DNA from: Micromonospora wenchangensis
Lineage (GTDB): Bacteria; Actinomycetota; Actinomycetes; Mycobacteriales; Micromonosporaceae
Length of the DNA stretch: 64,000 nucleotides
Direction: 5' to 3'
Assembly: GCF_002210435.1 (NCBI RefSeq)
Contig: NZ_MZMV01000007.1
Span: 1-64,000, forward strand
Below are positions 17,007-24,558 of the stretch, one piece after another (position 1 is the stretch's first letter; each line of letters begins with the position of its first letter). Both the position numbers and the translations under genes were made by a program. A model generated the notes under the pieces. That model was given only the letters and a program-made list of their open reading frames with translations. It made no database searches and had not been told where the DNA came from.

Positions 17007-17069
17007 GCTGACGTCACCGCGTTTCGAGCCGGCCGGGCAGGAGCCTTCGAGCTTCCTGCCCTTCTGTTT
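16978..17069 (+). promoter_or_regulatory. Transcription attenuator of DAHP synthase
   Basis: Ordered hairpins follow the aromatic codons: CCGGCT/AGCCGG (within 16978-16993, loop GCGG); GTGAC (16992-16996) with GTCAC (17012-17016), spanning the leader stop codon; and the terminator at 17035-17069. The AGCCGG and GAGCCGGCCGGGC segments (17026-17037) could pair alternatively with upstream CCGGCT, offering an antiterminator. Alternative pairing is inferred and has not been computed. Confidence 0.6.
17035..17069 (+). terminator. Intrinsic terminator of the attenuator
   Basis: GGGCAGGAGC (17035-17044) pairs with GCTTCCTGCCC (17051-17061, one bulged T), with a CTTCGA loop, followed by the U-rich tail TTCTGTTT. 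A U-rich tail is unusual among the hairpins in this window and marks it as a genuine rho-independent terminator. Confidence 0.75.
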
Positions 17070-17130
17070 ACGAGCAGCCGGCTCGACCCGGGCACCGGCC
17101 CCGGGCACGGTCGGCGGAAGGACTCCCACC

Positions 17131-18234
17131 GTGACGACCCCGGACAACGGGCCCACCCCGGACAACGGCGCGGTCATCGACCAACGGATCGACCGTGTCG
17201 TGCCGCTGACCACCCCCGCCCTGCTCCTGCACGAGCTGCCCCTGGACCCGCCGCTGGCCTCGGCCGTGCTGGCCGGCCGGCGCGACGTCGGCCGGGTGCT
17301 CGACCGCGCCGACGACCGCCTGCTGGTCGTGGTCGGCCCGTGCTCGGTGCACGACCCGGCGGCGGCGCTGGAGTACGCCCACCTGCTGCGTGAGGCCGCC
17401 GACCGGCACGCCGAGGACCTGCTGGTGGTGATGCGGGTCTACTTCGAGAAGCCGCGTTCCACGGTCGGCTGGAAGGGCCTGATCAACGACCCGGCGCTCG
17501 ACGGTTCCGGCGACGTGAACACCGGCCTGCGCACCGCGCGGGCGCTGCTGCGCGACGTGGTCCGGTTGGGGCTCCCGGTGGGCTGCGAGTTCCTCGACCC
17601 GATCACCCCGCAGTACATCGCCGACACGGTGGCCTGGGGCGCGATCGGCGCCCGGACGGTGGAGAGCCAGGTGCACCGGCAGCTCGCCTCCGGCCTGTCC
17701 ATGCCGATCGGCATGAAGAACCGCCCCGACGGCAGCATCGGCACCGCGGTGGACGCGATCCGGGCCGCCGAGGTGCCGCACGTCTTCCCCGGCATCGACG
17801 TCTCGGGCACCCCGGCGATCATGCACACCCGGGGCAACGCCGACGGGCACCTGGTGCTGCGCGGCGGCGGGGGCCGACCCAACTACGACGCGGCCTCGGT
17901 GGCCGGGGCGTTGGACCTGCTGCGGGCGGCCGGGCTGCCGGAGCGGCTGGTGGTCGACGCCAGCCACGCCAACAGCGGCAAGGACCACCGCAACCAGCCG
18001 AAGGTGGCCGCCGACGTGGCCGCCCAGCTCGCCGCCGGGCAGCGCGGCATCGTCGGCATCATGCTGGAGAGTTTCCTCCTGGAGGGCCGCCAGGACCTGG
18101 ACCCGACCCGGGAGCTGACCTACGGCCGGTCGGTCACCGACGCCTGCATCGGCTGGGACACCACGGCCGAGGTGCTGGAGCAGCTCGCCGTCGCGGTGCG
18201 GGCCCGCCGGGCCGCCCTGCCCACCCCGGCCTGA
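17131..18234 (+). CDS. 3-deoxy-7-phosphoheptulonate (DAHP) synthase, class I
   Basis: A 367-residue type I DAHP synthase of the AroF/G/H group, which condenses phosphoenolpyruvate with erythrose 4-phosphate in the first step of the shikimate pathway. Visible motifs: LVVVGPCSVHDPAAALEYA, VVMRVYFEKPRSTVGWKG with LINDP, NTGLRTARALL, GCEFLDPITPQYIAD, GARTVESQVHRQLASGLSMP, GFKN-like GMKN, NADGHLVLRGG, VVDASHANSGK and ESFLLEGRQ, covering the metal Cys (GPCS), His and Glu ligands. GTG 17131 has GGAAGGA upstream. Expression is probably controlled by the attenuator and aromatic leader peptide just upstream. Cytoplasmic. Confidence 0.95.
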   Translation: MTTPDNGPTPDNGAVIDQRIDRVVPLTTPALLLHELPLDPPLASAVLAGRRDVGRVLDRADDRLLVVVGPCSVHDPAAALEYAHLLREAADRHAEDLLVVMRVYFEKPRSTVGWKGLINDPALDGSGDVNTGLRTARALLRDVVRLGLPVGCEFLDPITPQYIADTVAWGAIGARTVESQVHRQLASGLSMPIGMKNRPDGSIGTAVDAIRAAEVPHVFPGIDVSGTPAIMHTRGNADGHLVLRGGGGRPNYDAASVAGALDLLRAAGLPERLVVDASHANSGKDHRNQPKVAADVAAQLAAGQRGIVGIMLESFLLEGRQDLDPTRELTYGRSVTDACIGWDTTAEVLEQLAVAVRARRAALPTPA

Positions 18235-18271
18235 CGGGTTTGACCGTTTCGGCCCCGGGTAGCAGGGCGGG

Positions 18272-18514
18272 GTGACCGACGACGCCGCCACGCCCGACGA
18301 CCTGCCCGGGACCGCCCAGCCGGACATCCGGCAGCTCGACGAGCTGCTGGACGAGATCTACCACGGCCAGGAACGGCTCAGCCAGGCCGACATCTACCGC
18401 TCGGCGGTCAGCGCGGACCTGCCGGCGGAGCTGCTCACCCGGGTCGCCGCCCTCCCCGAGGGGGAGTACGCGGTGGACGAGGTGGCCGACCTGCTGGGCG
18501 GGTCGGCGGGCTGA
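18272..18514 (+). CDS. Small conserved hypothetical protein
   Basis: An 80-residue acidic protein starting GTG at 18272. It has a helical middle (DIRQLDELLDEIYHGQERLSQADIYR) and the phrase DLPAELLTRVAALPEGEYAVDEVADLL near the C-terminus. I associate this pattern with small actinobacterial proteins without known function. It lies 37 bp after the DAHP synthase gene and may be co-transcribed with it and the next small gene. Confidence 0.65.
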   Translation: MTDDAATPDDLPGTAQPDIRQLDELLDEIYHGQERLSQADIYRSAVSADLPAELLTRVAALPEGEYAVDEVADLLGGSAG

Positions 18515-18542
18515 CCGGCGACGCCGGCGAGAGGAGATCGAG

Positions 18543-18752
18543 ATGTCCGACCAGACCGAGCACCACGAGCGGATGCCCGCCCTCGGCCAACCCCCCGAGG
18601 GGCGGGACACCCTGCCCGAACCGGACTTCGCCAACGAGCACGACCGGACCGCGGTCGACCGCGACGTGATCACCGGCGCGGACGCCGACGAGCGGGAGCC
18701 GGAGGCGTCGCGCGGCTGGGCGGGCGAGGACCACGGCACCACCCCCACCTGA
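18543..18752 (+). CDS. Small hydrophilic hypothetical protein
   Basis: A 69-residue, strongly charged protein (MSDQTEHHERMPALGQPPEG start) with no hydrophobic segment and probably little fixed structure. ATG 18543 has a good GAGAGGAG ribosome-binding site, which supports it as a true gene. No family recognised. It ends 22 bp before a bidirectional terminator. Confidence 0.6.
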   Translation: MSDQTEHHERMPALGQPPEGRDTLPEPDFANEHDRTAVDRDVITGADADEREPEASRGWAGEDHGTTPT

Positions 18753-18774
18753 GTGGGCGGCGACTGGTGACGGA

Positions 18775-18807
18775 AAGGGGCCGGCGGACACGATCCGCCG
18801 GCCCCTT
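18775..18807. terminator. Bidirectional terminator between convergent genes
   Basis: A perfect 14-bp stem, AAGGGGCCGGCGGA (18775-18788) with its complement 18794-18807, a 5-nt loop, and A-rich/T-rich flanks on the two sides. It separates the small plus-strand genes from the DUF1360 gene. Confidence 0.8.
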
Positions 18808-18815
18808 CCGCGCGG

Positions 18816-19358
18816 TCACCGCTCGTCGTGCCGCCCACCCTCGGCGGCCTGCTGCGCCACCGCGTACCCCATCTGGAGGAAGTCGGACGCGGCGACGGCG
18901 GTCAGCGCGGTCGCCACCAGCCGGGTCAGCCGGGGGGCCAGCACCAGGCCGCCGGTGAGCCCGGTGGCCACCCAGACGGCCAGGCAGAACGGGCAGCTCA
19001 GCAGCTCACCGATCGCGTGCCGGGTGGAGCTGCCCTGGTCCCGGACCTGTTCCATCACCTCACCGCTGCCGATCGGGCGGTCGTAGCGGGTGAACGGGGC
19101 CCGCAGCGGGCTGGTCACCGCGTCCTTGGACAGCAGCCGGCTCAGCTTGTGGGTGGCGACGGCGAGCAGCACCACGTCACCCGGGGAGGGCCGTTCGGGC
19201 ACCGGCCGGCCGGTGGCCTTCACCAGCGCCGCGATGGAGGCGGTCACCCCGGCGTACGTGCCCATCGCCGCCAGGTAGCCGCCCAGCGGTCGGTGCTCGT
19301 GCGGCGCGTACGCCTGGCGCAGCCGCGCCACCTTCTGCTTCAGACCACCGTCGGTCAC
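18816..19358 (-). CDS. DUF1360 membrane protein
   Basis: A 180-residue protein with a membrane segment near residues 25-50 (GGYLAAMGTYAGVTASIAALV) and another near 125-165. The core PSPGDVVLLAVATHKLSRLLSKDAVTSPLRAPFTRY, then CPFCLAVWVA, matches DUF1360. The CPFC pair lies in the second hydrophobic region. DUF1360 includes the Bacillus sporulation-expressed protein YjcA; no biochemical role is established. GTG 19358 has GAGGAG upstream. It is downstream of nothing obvious and ends at a bidirectional terminator. Confidence 0.82.
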   Translation of the reverse strand: MTDGGLKQKVARLRQAYAPHEHRPLGGYLAAMGTYAGVTASIAALVKATGRPVPERPSPGDVVLLAVATHKLSRLLSKDAVTSPLRAPFTRYDRPIGSGEVMEQVRDQGSSTRHAIGELLSCPFCLAVWVATGLTGGLVLAPRLTRLVATALTAVAASDFLQMGYAVAQQAAEGGRHDER

Positions 19359-19428
19359 CGGGTCTCCTCGTTCGTCGTCCGCACCGTCGCGTGCGGCGCG
19401 ACGGTGTCGTCGGGATGGGCGGGTGGGG

Positions 19429-19746
19429 TCACCCCGCGGTCAGGTTCTCGGCGACCTCACGTTCGAGGTTGACAAGCGATTCGTCGGCCAGTCCGGCGTC
19501 CGCGCCGGCGGGCAGGTCCAGCCGGACCCGGGCCCCACCGGCGTCGGCCGGGGCGACCCGCAGCTCGGCCGTCCCGTCCGGGCCGTCCCAGCGGGCGTGC
19601 AGTTCGTCGTCGGAGCGGCTGCTCGGGGTCGGGCCGTCGGTCCGCAGCGCCCCGGGCAGCCAGGCGTCGATCCGTTCGGGGTCGGTGGCGGTGCTGAACA
19701 CCACCTCCGGGGGCGCGGACATGCCGCGCTCGGCGCGGGTGCCCAT
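19429..19746 (-). CDS. SRPBCC-fold (polyketide cyclase-like) small protein
   Basis: A 105-residue protein with features of the START/SRPBCC lipid-binding fold: SAPPEVVFSTATDPERIDAWLP at the N-terminus, a beta-rich middle (DELHARWDGPDGTAELRVAP) and a long C-terminal helix (DESLVNLEREVAENLTAG). These proteins bind hydrophobic ligands or act as cyclases/chaperones; the ligand cannot be guessed. ATG 19746 overlaps the stop of the upstream DUF6158-type gene (ATGA), so the two are co-translated. Confidence 0.7.
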   Translation of the reverse strand: MGTRAERGMSAPPEVVFSTATDPERIDAWLPGALRTDGPTPSSRSDDELHARWDGPDGTAELRVAPADAGGARVRLDLPAGADAGLADESLVNLEREVAENLTAG

Positions 19747-20066
19747 CAGGCGTCCCGGAGCCGGTGCGGGTCCACCTCGCGGCCGGGGTGCCGGGCCAGG
19801 TACTCGGTCTCCAGCTCGGCGGTGCGGCGCAGGTGGTTGGCGAGCGCCGAGTCGGCGGCGTGCCGCAGCGTGTCGAGCCGGGTGCGGTGCAGGCTCTGCA
19901 ACTCGCGGATCAGGTCGTCGTCGGCGAGGTCTGCCGGGTCCACCCCGAGCAGCTCGCCGTCGGTCTCGCTGACCACGGTGGCGGCCCGGTGGACGTGGTC
20001 ACCGTCCCACTCCGGCATCCGCTGTTCGGTGCTGGAGTCGCCGGAGCGGTGTACTGATTCGGTCAT
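19746..20066 (-). CDS. DUF6158-type hypothetical protein
   Basis: A 106-residue protein beginning MTESVHRSGDSSTEQR. The second half, VDPADLADDDLIRELQSLHR, TRLDTLRHAADSALANHLRR, TAELETEYLARHPGREVDPHR, is a helical domain that I associate with the DUF6158 family of actinobacteria (recalled, not searched). It is helical and charged, with no membrane segment. ATG 20066 has GAGGGGG upstream. First gene of a two-gene unit with an SRPBCC protein. Function unknown. Confidence 0.7.
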   Translation of the reverse strand: MTESVHRSGDSSTEQRMPEWDGDHVHRAATVVSETDGELLGVDPADLADDDLIRELQSLHRTRLDTLRHAADSALANHLRRTAELETEYLARHPGREVDPHRLRDA

Positions 20067-20206
20067 GTCGCCCCCTCGGGTTCGACTGGGCTGGCTGACT
20101 AGACGGTTGCCCAGCCGGGCTGGCACCAAACCAGCGGCGCGGCGTCCGCGACCGCCCGGCGGCGCGGCGACTACGACGTCGCGTCGGAGACCGCCGGTCC
20201 TCCCGG

Positions 20207-20212
20207 TACCCT
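20207..20212 (+). promoter_or_regulatory. -10 box of a leaderless promoter
   Basis: TACCCT lies 7 nt before ATG 20220, which has no ribosome-binding site. Confidence 0.4.
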
Positions 20213-20219
20213 CGACGGC

Positions 20220-20639
20220 ATGAAGCGGCTCTGGACACCGGCGTGGATCGCCCGCCACGTGGCCCTGGTCGTCCTGGTCACGGGATTCCTGGCGCTGGGT
20301 TGGTGGCAGATCAGCCGGGCCGCTTCCGGCAACACCCTGAGCTGGGCGTACGCGGTGGAGTGGCCGATCTTCGCCGGTTTCGTGGTCTTCGTCTGGTGGC
20401 GGGAGGTCCGGCACGCGCTGCGCTCCCCCGGCCCGCCGTCCCCGCCGGCCGGGGCGGCACCGGCCGAGCCGGCCGCACCCGCGCCGGGCACCCCGGCGGT
20501 ACGGCGTCCGGTGCGGGTCGCCCGGGTGCCGGCGACACCTGTCGACGGCGCGGACGACGCCGACCTGGCCGCGTACAACCGCTACCTGACCTGGTTGAAC
20601 GCCAATCCGGGCGCGAGGCCCGGCGACTATCCCGGCTGA
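20220..20639 (+). CDS. Two-helix membrane protein of unknown function
   Basis: A 139-residue protein with two hydrophobic segments near residues 12-34 ([20 protein letters not shown]) and 43-60 ([16 protein letters not shown]), followed by a Pro/Ala-rich linker and a short C-terminal tail with [17 protein letters not shown]. It resembles a conserved actinobacterial membrane protein that precedes DUF3817 genes; no function is known. It forms an operon with the DUF3817 gene 24 bp downstream and is probably leaderless. Confidence 0.75.
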   Translation: MKRLWTPAWIARHVALVVLVTGFLALGWWQISRAASGNTLSWAYAVEWPIFAGFVVFVWWREVRHALRSPGPPSPPAGAAPAEPAAPAPGTPAVRRPVRVARVPATPVDGADDADLAAYNRYLTWLNANPGARPGDYPG

Positions 20640-20663
20640 GGCCGGTCGGAAGGACGGACGACG

Positions 20664-20993
20664 GTGGGCGGAGCCCTTACCCGGTACCGCGTGATCGCCT
20701 GGATCGTGGGCGTGGCGCTGGCCGTGCTGGTGCTGATCGGCATGCCACTGAAGTACGTGTTCGACGAGCCGATCGTGGTGGCCGTCGTCGGCACCGCGCA
20801 CGGCTGGCTCTACCTGCTCTATCTGGCGGCCACCTTCGACCTGGGCCGGCGGGTGGACTGGCCGCTCAAGCGGATGCTGCTGGTGATGCTCGCCGGCACG
20901 GTGCCGTTCGTGTCGTTCGTCGCGGAGCGGAAGGTGACCCGCGAACTGGGGGCGACCGCGCCGACCCGGACGCCGGATCCGGTCGGCCGCTGA
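20664..20993 (+). CDS. DUF3817 integral membrane protein
   Basis: A 109-residue protein starting GTG at 20664 (GGAAGGA upstream). Three hydrophobic helices: residues ~8-30 (YRVIAWIVGVALAVLVLIG), ~40-60 (VVAVVGTAHGWLYLLYLAAT) and ~70-88. The TAHGWLYLLYL motif and the KYVFDEP loop fit DUF3817, an actinobacterial inner-membrane family without a known function. In operon with the preceding two-helix protein. Confidence 0.85.
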   Translation: MGGALTRYRVIAWIVGVALAVLVLIGMPLKYVFDEPIVVAVVGTAHGWLYLLYLAATFDLGRRVDWPLKRMLLVMLAGTVPFVSFVAERKVTRELGATAPTRTPDPVGR

Positions 20994-21014
20994 CGGTCGG
21001 CGCGCGGACGGGCC

Positions 21015-21530
21015 TCAGCGCACCGGTCGGAAGTAACCGGCGGAGGTCGACGGGTCGTCGGCGTCGGGATAGCGGTGCTGCTCCCGGGCCTGGTGCAGGG
21101 CGTCGACCACCTGCTCGAACTGCTCCCGGTCGTCGCTGCTGAACAGCAGCAGCTCGGTGCCGTGGCAGTGGCCGTACAGCTCGTGGGGCGGTGGCCGCCA
21201 GCGGTCGCCGAGCAGCACCAGCAGCACGGGCAGCAGGCACACCACGCCCAGCGCCAGGTACGCCCCGGCGGTGAGCCGTTCCAACCCTCCGGTGAAGCCG
21301 AGCAGGACGCCGACGGTGCCCGCCCCGACGGCGGCGCAGGTGACCACCCGGGCGGCGAGCCGGTCGTGCGGCCCGCGGCCGGTACGCAGGTGGGTGAGGT
21401 CGGCGACGGCGTAGCTGCTGCGGCCGGCGGTGAACCGTTCGGTGGTCACCACGATGCCGGGCCGGGCGTAGAGCAGGGTGGTCGGTCGGGACCAGTGTGG
21501 CGGTCGGGTGCTGGCGCGGTCTGCCTGCAC
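21015..21530 (-). CDS. DUF6232-like membrane protein
   Basis: A 171-residue protein. GTG 21530 was chosen because GGGAGGA sits 4-5 nt upstream; a longer frame to 21656 would have no such site. The N-terminal part (LLYARPGIVVTTERFTAGRS, SYAVADLTHLRTGRGPHD) is followed by two membrane helices (residues ~62-85 and ~90-112) and a C-terminal ELYGHCHGTELLLFSSDDREQFEQVVDAL region. This arrangement matches what I know as DUF6232; function unknown. Likely an inner-membrane protein with a cytoplasmic sensory-like domain. Confidence 0.7.
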   Translation of the reverse strand: MQADRASTRPPHWSRPTTLLYARPGIVVTTERFTAGRSSYAVADLTHLRTGRGPHDRLAARVVTCAAVGAGTVGVLLGFTGGLERLTAGAYLALGVVCLLPVLLVLLGDRWRPPPHELYGHCHGTELLLFSSDDREQFEQVVDALHQAREQHRYPDADDPSTSAGYFRPVR

Positions 21531-22012
21531 GGCGTCCTCCCGGGGCCGACGGGAGCCGGTCGCCCACCACCACGCCACCTGCGTACGGCGGGATTCCCGG
21601 CCGGGGCTCCATTCTGGTGCCGACCCGCCCGGGCCGCTCTCCGATTTCCGACACATCCGGCGAGCGCGACGTCACCGCGTCGTCGGCATCTGACCACCAT
21701 TCCGGTTTTATCCGACTATTACTGCGCGATCCCCACCGGTATCCGCCTGGAACGACGAATCAGACCTTCCTCGCCTACCGCGCAGAACCCGGCCGTCGGC
21801 CGTCCGCCCCGCATCACCGGCTCCACCTGCCACAACGACCCGCCGGAGCGCTCGGCCAACATTCGCCGCTACTTTGTCTGCGCGTCACTCCCGCCACAGG
21901 TTAGGTTGATCGGGCCGGCTCGGTACACGGCCGTCCATCCGGACGGGCCCGGGCCGGTGTCGCCGGGGGCTCAGCATCCTCCGGTGACCGGTGGGAGAGG
22001 AGTCTTCCGCTC
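21531..22012 (+). other. Noncoding region upstream of the NlpC/P60 gene
   Basis: No convincing gene is visible in these 480 bases. The stretch around 21690-21900 is markedly less GC-rich than its surroundings (for example GGTTTTATCCGACTATTACT), as expected of a promoter region. TAGGTT at 21902-21907 is a possible -10 but lacks a well-spaced -35. I looked for a c-di-AMP (ydaO-type) riboswitch, often found before cell-wall hydrolase genes, and could not identify its conserved core. Confidence 0.5.
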
Positions 22013-22996
22013 TTGTCGTCCTTACGGATGCTGCTGCGCACCCTGGCGGTCGCCGGCCTGTCGGCCGCGTTGATCGCCCCGTCGGCACCGGTCCGGGCCG
22101 AGCCCTCGGTCGCCGACCTCACCGCCCGGATCGAGCGGTCCTCGGCCGAGCTGGAACGGATCGTCGAGTCGTACAACAAGCTCAACGAGGAGATCAAGAC
22201 GAACCAGGCCACCGCGGCCGGCCTGCACGCCAGGATCGGCCCGCTGGAGGCCCAGGCCGCCCAGAGCCGGGCGGCGGTGGGCGAGATCGCGGCCACCGCG
22301 TACAAGACCGGCGGGCTGCGGACGGCCGAGGCGATCCTCGACCCGGCCGGTGGCTCGCTGGTCGACCGGCTGGGCACCCTCGACCAGCTCACCCGGCAGC
22401 GGCAACAGCAGATCGACGGGTACACCGCCGACCAGCGGGCGCTGCTCGACCAGAAGACCAAGCTCGACGCCACCCTCGCCAGGCAGGCCGCCCAGTCGAA
22501 GGCGCTCACCAAGACCAAGAAGCGGATCGAGCAGGACCTGGCGGAGCTCTACGAGATGCGGCGGGCGGCGTACGGTCGGGCGACCGAGGCACCGGTGAAG
22601 AAGCCGAAGAGCGCCGCACCACCCGACACCCCCGACACGCCGGCCGTCCCCGGCGGTGCCGGGGCGGCCGTCCGGTACGCCTACGGGGCGATCGGCAAGC
22701 CGTACGTCTGGGGGGCCGAGGGCCCCGGCGGGTACGACTGCTCCGGCCTGACGCTCGCCGCCTGGCGGTCCGCCGGCAAGCGGCTGCCGCACAACGCGGC
22801 GATGCAGTGGAACGCCACCTCCCGGGTCAGCCGTAGCGAGCTGCGCCCCGGTGACCTGGTCTTCTATTCGGGGCTGGGGCACGTCGCGCTCTACGTCGGC
22901 AGCGGTCAGGTGATCGACGCGCCGAGTGCCGGGCGCAACGTGCTCAAGCGGAAGATGAACATGATGAGCATCGCCGGCTACGGCCGGGTCCGCTGA
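22013..22996 (+). CDS. Secreted NlpC/P60 peptidoglycan endopeptidase
   Basis: A 327-residue protein with a signal peptide (LLRTLAVAGLSAALIAPSAP, cleavage after VRA), a long coiled coil (residues ~33-190) and a C-terminal NlpC/P60 domain (~215-327). The catalytic Cys is in GGYDCSGLTLAAW and the His in GHVALYVGSGQVID. It is a D,L-endopeptidase of the RipA/CwlO type, cutting stem peptides outside the membrane; the coiled coil probably holds it inactive until activated. TTG 22013 was chosen as the start (GGAGAGGAG about 10 nt upstream); ATG 22028 is the alternative. Confidence 0.9.
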   Translation: MSSLRMLLRTLAVAGLSAALIAPSAPVRAEPSVADLTARIERSSAELERIVESYNKLNEEIKTNQATAAGLHARIGPLEAQAAQSRAAVGEIAATAYKTGGLRTAEAILDPAGGSLVDRLGTLDQLTRQRQQQIDGYTADQRALLDQKTKLDATLARQAAQSKALTKTKKRIEQDLAELYEMRRAAYGRATEAPVKKPKSAAPPDTPDTPAVPGGAGAAVRYAYGAIGKPYVWGAEGPGGYDCSGLTLAAWRSAGKRLPHNAAMQWNATSRVSRSELRPGDLVFYSGLGHVALYVGSGQVIDAPSAGRNVLKRKMNMMSIAGYGRVR

Positions 22997-23009
22997 CCGG
23001 CACGACAAC

Positions 23010-23052
23010 GGCGAACGGCCGGCGTCCCCCTATCGGACGCCGGCCGTTCGCC
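23010..23052. terminator. Perfect 18-bp bidirectional terminator
   Basis: An 18-bp perfect stem, 23010-23027 with 23035-23052 (arm GGCGAACGGCCGGCGTCC), and a 7-nt loop, located between the converging NlpC and sigma-factor genes. Confidence 0.85.
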
Positions 23053-23092
23053 GTCATTACTACCAGCTCAGACTGCTTGCAGGACCACCAGC

Positions 23093-24094
23093 TCAGGCCG
23101 CCTGGAGGCCCTCCGCGCGGGCCAGCTCACGCAGCCGGCCGAGCGCCTGGATCTCCAGCTGGCGGATCCGCTCCCGGGACAGCGAGAACCGGGACGCGAC
23201 CTCGGTCAGCGAGTGCTCCCGCCCGTCCTCCAGGCCGTACCGGGCCCGCATGATGCCGGCGGACCGGTCGTCGAGGTGGTTGAGCAGGCCCTCGATGCGC
23301 TGCCGCTCCAACCCGGTGAGGACGATGTCCTCCGGGGACGGGGCGTCGCTGTCGGCCACCAGGTCACCGAGGTTGGTGTCGCCGTCGTCGCCGACCGGGG
23401 TGTCCAGCGACACCGTGTCCTGCGACCAGCGGACCAGCTCGTTGACCCGCTCGACGGTGACGCCGAGGGCCGCCGCGATCTGCTCCGGCTCCGGGTCGCC
23501 ACCCAGCTCACGGGTGAGCTGCCGGGCCACGTTGCGCATCCGGTTGACGTCCTCGACCAGGTGCACGGGCAGCCGGACGGTGCGTTCCTGCTGCGCGATG
23601 GCCCGGCTGATCGCCTGCCGGATCCACCAGGTGGCGTAGGTGGAGAACTTGTAGCCCCGCTCGTAGTCGAACTTCTCGACCGCGCGCACCAGACCGGTGT
23701 TGCCCTCCTGGATCAGGTCCAGCATGGGCATCCCGGAGCGCACGTACCGGCGGGCGATCGACACGACCAGCCGCAGGTTGGCCCGGATGAAGAGATCCTT
23801 CGCCCGTTCCCCCTCGACGACCAGCCGCTCCAGGTCGTCCCGGTCGACACCGGCGGGGACGCGGTCCTCGCCGAGCAGGTGCTCGGCGTAGAGGCCGGCC
23901 TCGATCGCCTTGGAGAGATCGACCTCCTTGGCGGCGTCCAGCAGTGGCGTCCGGGAGATCTCGTGAAGGTAGACGCCGACCAGGTCACGCTCCTCGGCGA
24001 CCTCGTCGGTTCGCATGCCGATGTTCTTGTCCACGGTGTCCACGGTCCCCTCGCTCGCGCCGGTTGCCCGGTTCCTTGCCATCCCCACGTCCAT
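23093..24094 (-). CDS. Group 2 primary-like sigma factor (SigB/Hrd type)
   Basis: A 333-residue sigma-70 protein. Region 1.2 (DLVGVYLHEISRTPLLDAAKE), region 2 (LFIRANLRLVVSIARRY, MPMLDLIQEGNTGLVRAVEKFDYERGYKFSTYATWWIRQAI in pieces), region 3 (RLPVHLVEDVNRMRNVARQL) and region 4 (TEVASRFSLSRERIRQLEIQAL) are complete. Region 1.1 is short, so it is a non-essential group 2 factor like SigB of mycobacteria or HrdA/C/D of streptomycetes rather than the housekeeping one. ATG 24094 has GGGGGAGGG close upstream. It directs RNA polymerase to housekeeping-like promoters under stress or stationary phase (family knowledge). No anti-sigma gene is adjacent. Confidence 0.93.
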   Translation of the reverse strand: MDVGMARNRATGASEGTVDTVDKNIGMRTDEVAEERDLVGVYLHEISRTPLLDAAKEVDLSKAIEAGLYAEHLLGEDRVPAGVDRDDLERLVVEGERAKDLFIRANLRLVVSIARRYVRSGMPMLDLIQEGNTGLVRAVEKFDYERGYKFSTYATWWIRQAISRAIAQQERTVRLPVHLVEDVNRMRNVARQLTRELGGDPEPEQIAAALGVTVERVNELVRWSQDTVSLDTPVGDDGDTNLGDLVADSDAPSPEDIVLTGLERQRIEGLLNHLDDRSAGIMRARYGLEDGREHSLTEVASRFSLSRERIRQLEIQALGRLRELARAEGLQAA

Positions 24095-24558
24095 CAGCCC
24101 TCCCCCGTGCAACGCCCCTGCTGCCCGCCGGTGCTGACACCTGCACAACAGTCGAGACGGGTCGGGGATTCCATGTCGTGAGTCGAAAGTGTCACGAATG
24201 CCTGAGTACCAGCTGAAAGCCCGGTCCACGTTTGCTGTCAGCGGCCCCGTGGGGCCATCTGCCGGCTGCCCGATCGCCGCTGGTCGGCACGGGTGTCGAC
24301 GGCTGCCCGTCGGGCCCCCGCCTCATTGCGGTGCCCCGGTAAACCGCGACCCTCGTCACCGTCCGGCTGCGATCGGAGTCACTGCCAGATACGGGCCGGT
24401 GGACCGGTCGGTTCACCAGGCGGTCCTGGATTACCCCACGCCCGGAACAACAATCCGTGGCGTGGCCGACGTCCCCCCAGCACGGTGTTCTGTGTCACCC
24501 CCGCAGGGTGACACCCCGGCGCACCCTCCCGCGGGTCGCCCCGGCGGGAGGGGACGGC
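24095..24558. other. Noncoding region between murQ and the sigma-factor gene
   Basis: About 460 bases without a convincing gene. They must contain the sigma-factor promoter (minus strand, close to 24095-24250, a less GC-rich stretch including GAAAGTGTCACGAATG) and the 3' end of the murQ transcript with the hairpin at 24492-24514. No clear -35/-10 pair was identified. Confidence 0.5.
24492..24514 (-). terminator. Hairpin downstream of murQ
   Basis: GTGTCACCC (24492-24500) pairs perfectly with GGGTGACAC (24506-24514) around CCGCA, 45 bp after the murQ stop. No U tract follows on the minus strand, so it may terminate or protect the 3' end. Confidence 0.5.

Noticed and set aside
21700..22012. 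Possible c-di-AMP riboswitch upstream of the NlpC/P60 gene
   Set aside because: The expected conserved core segments could not be found by eye; without a covariance-model search it is not supported.
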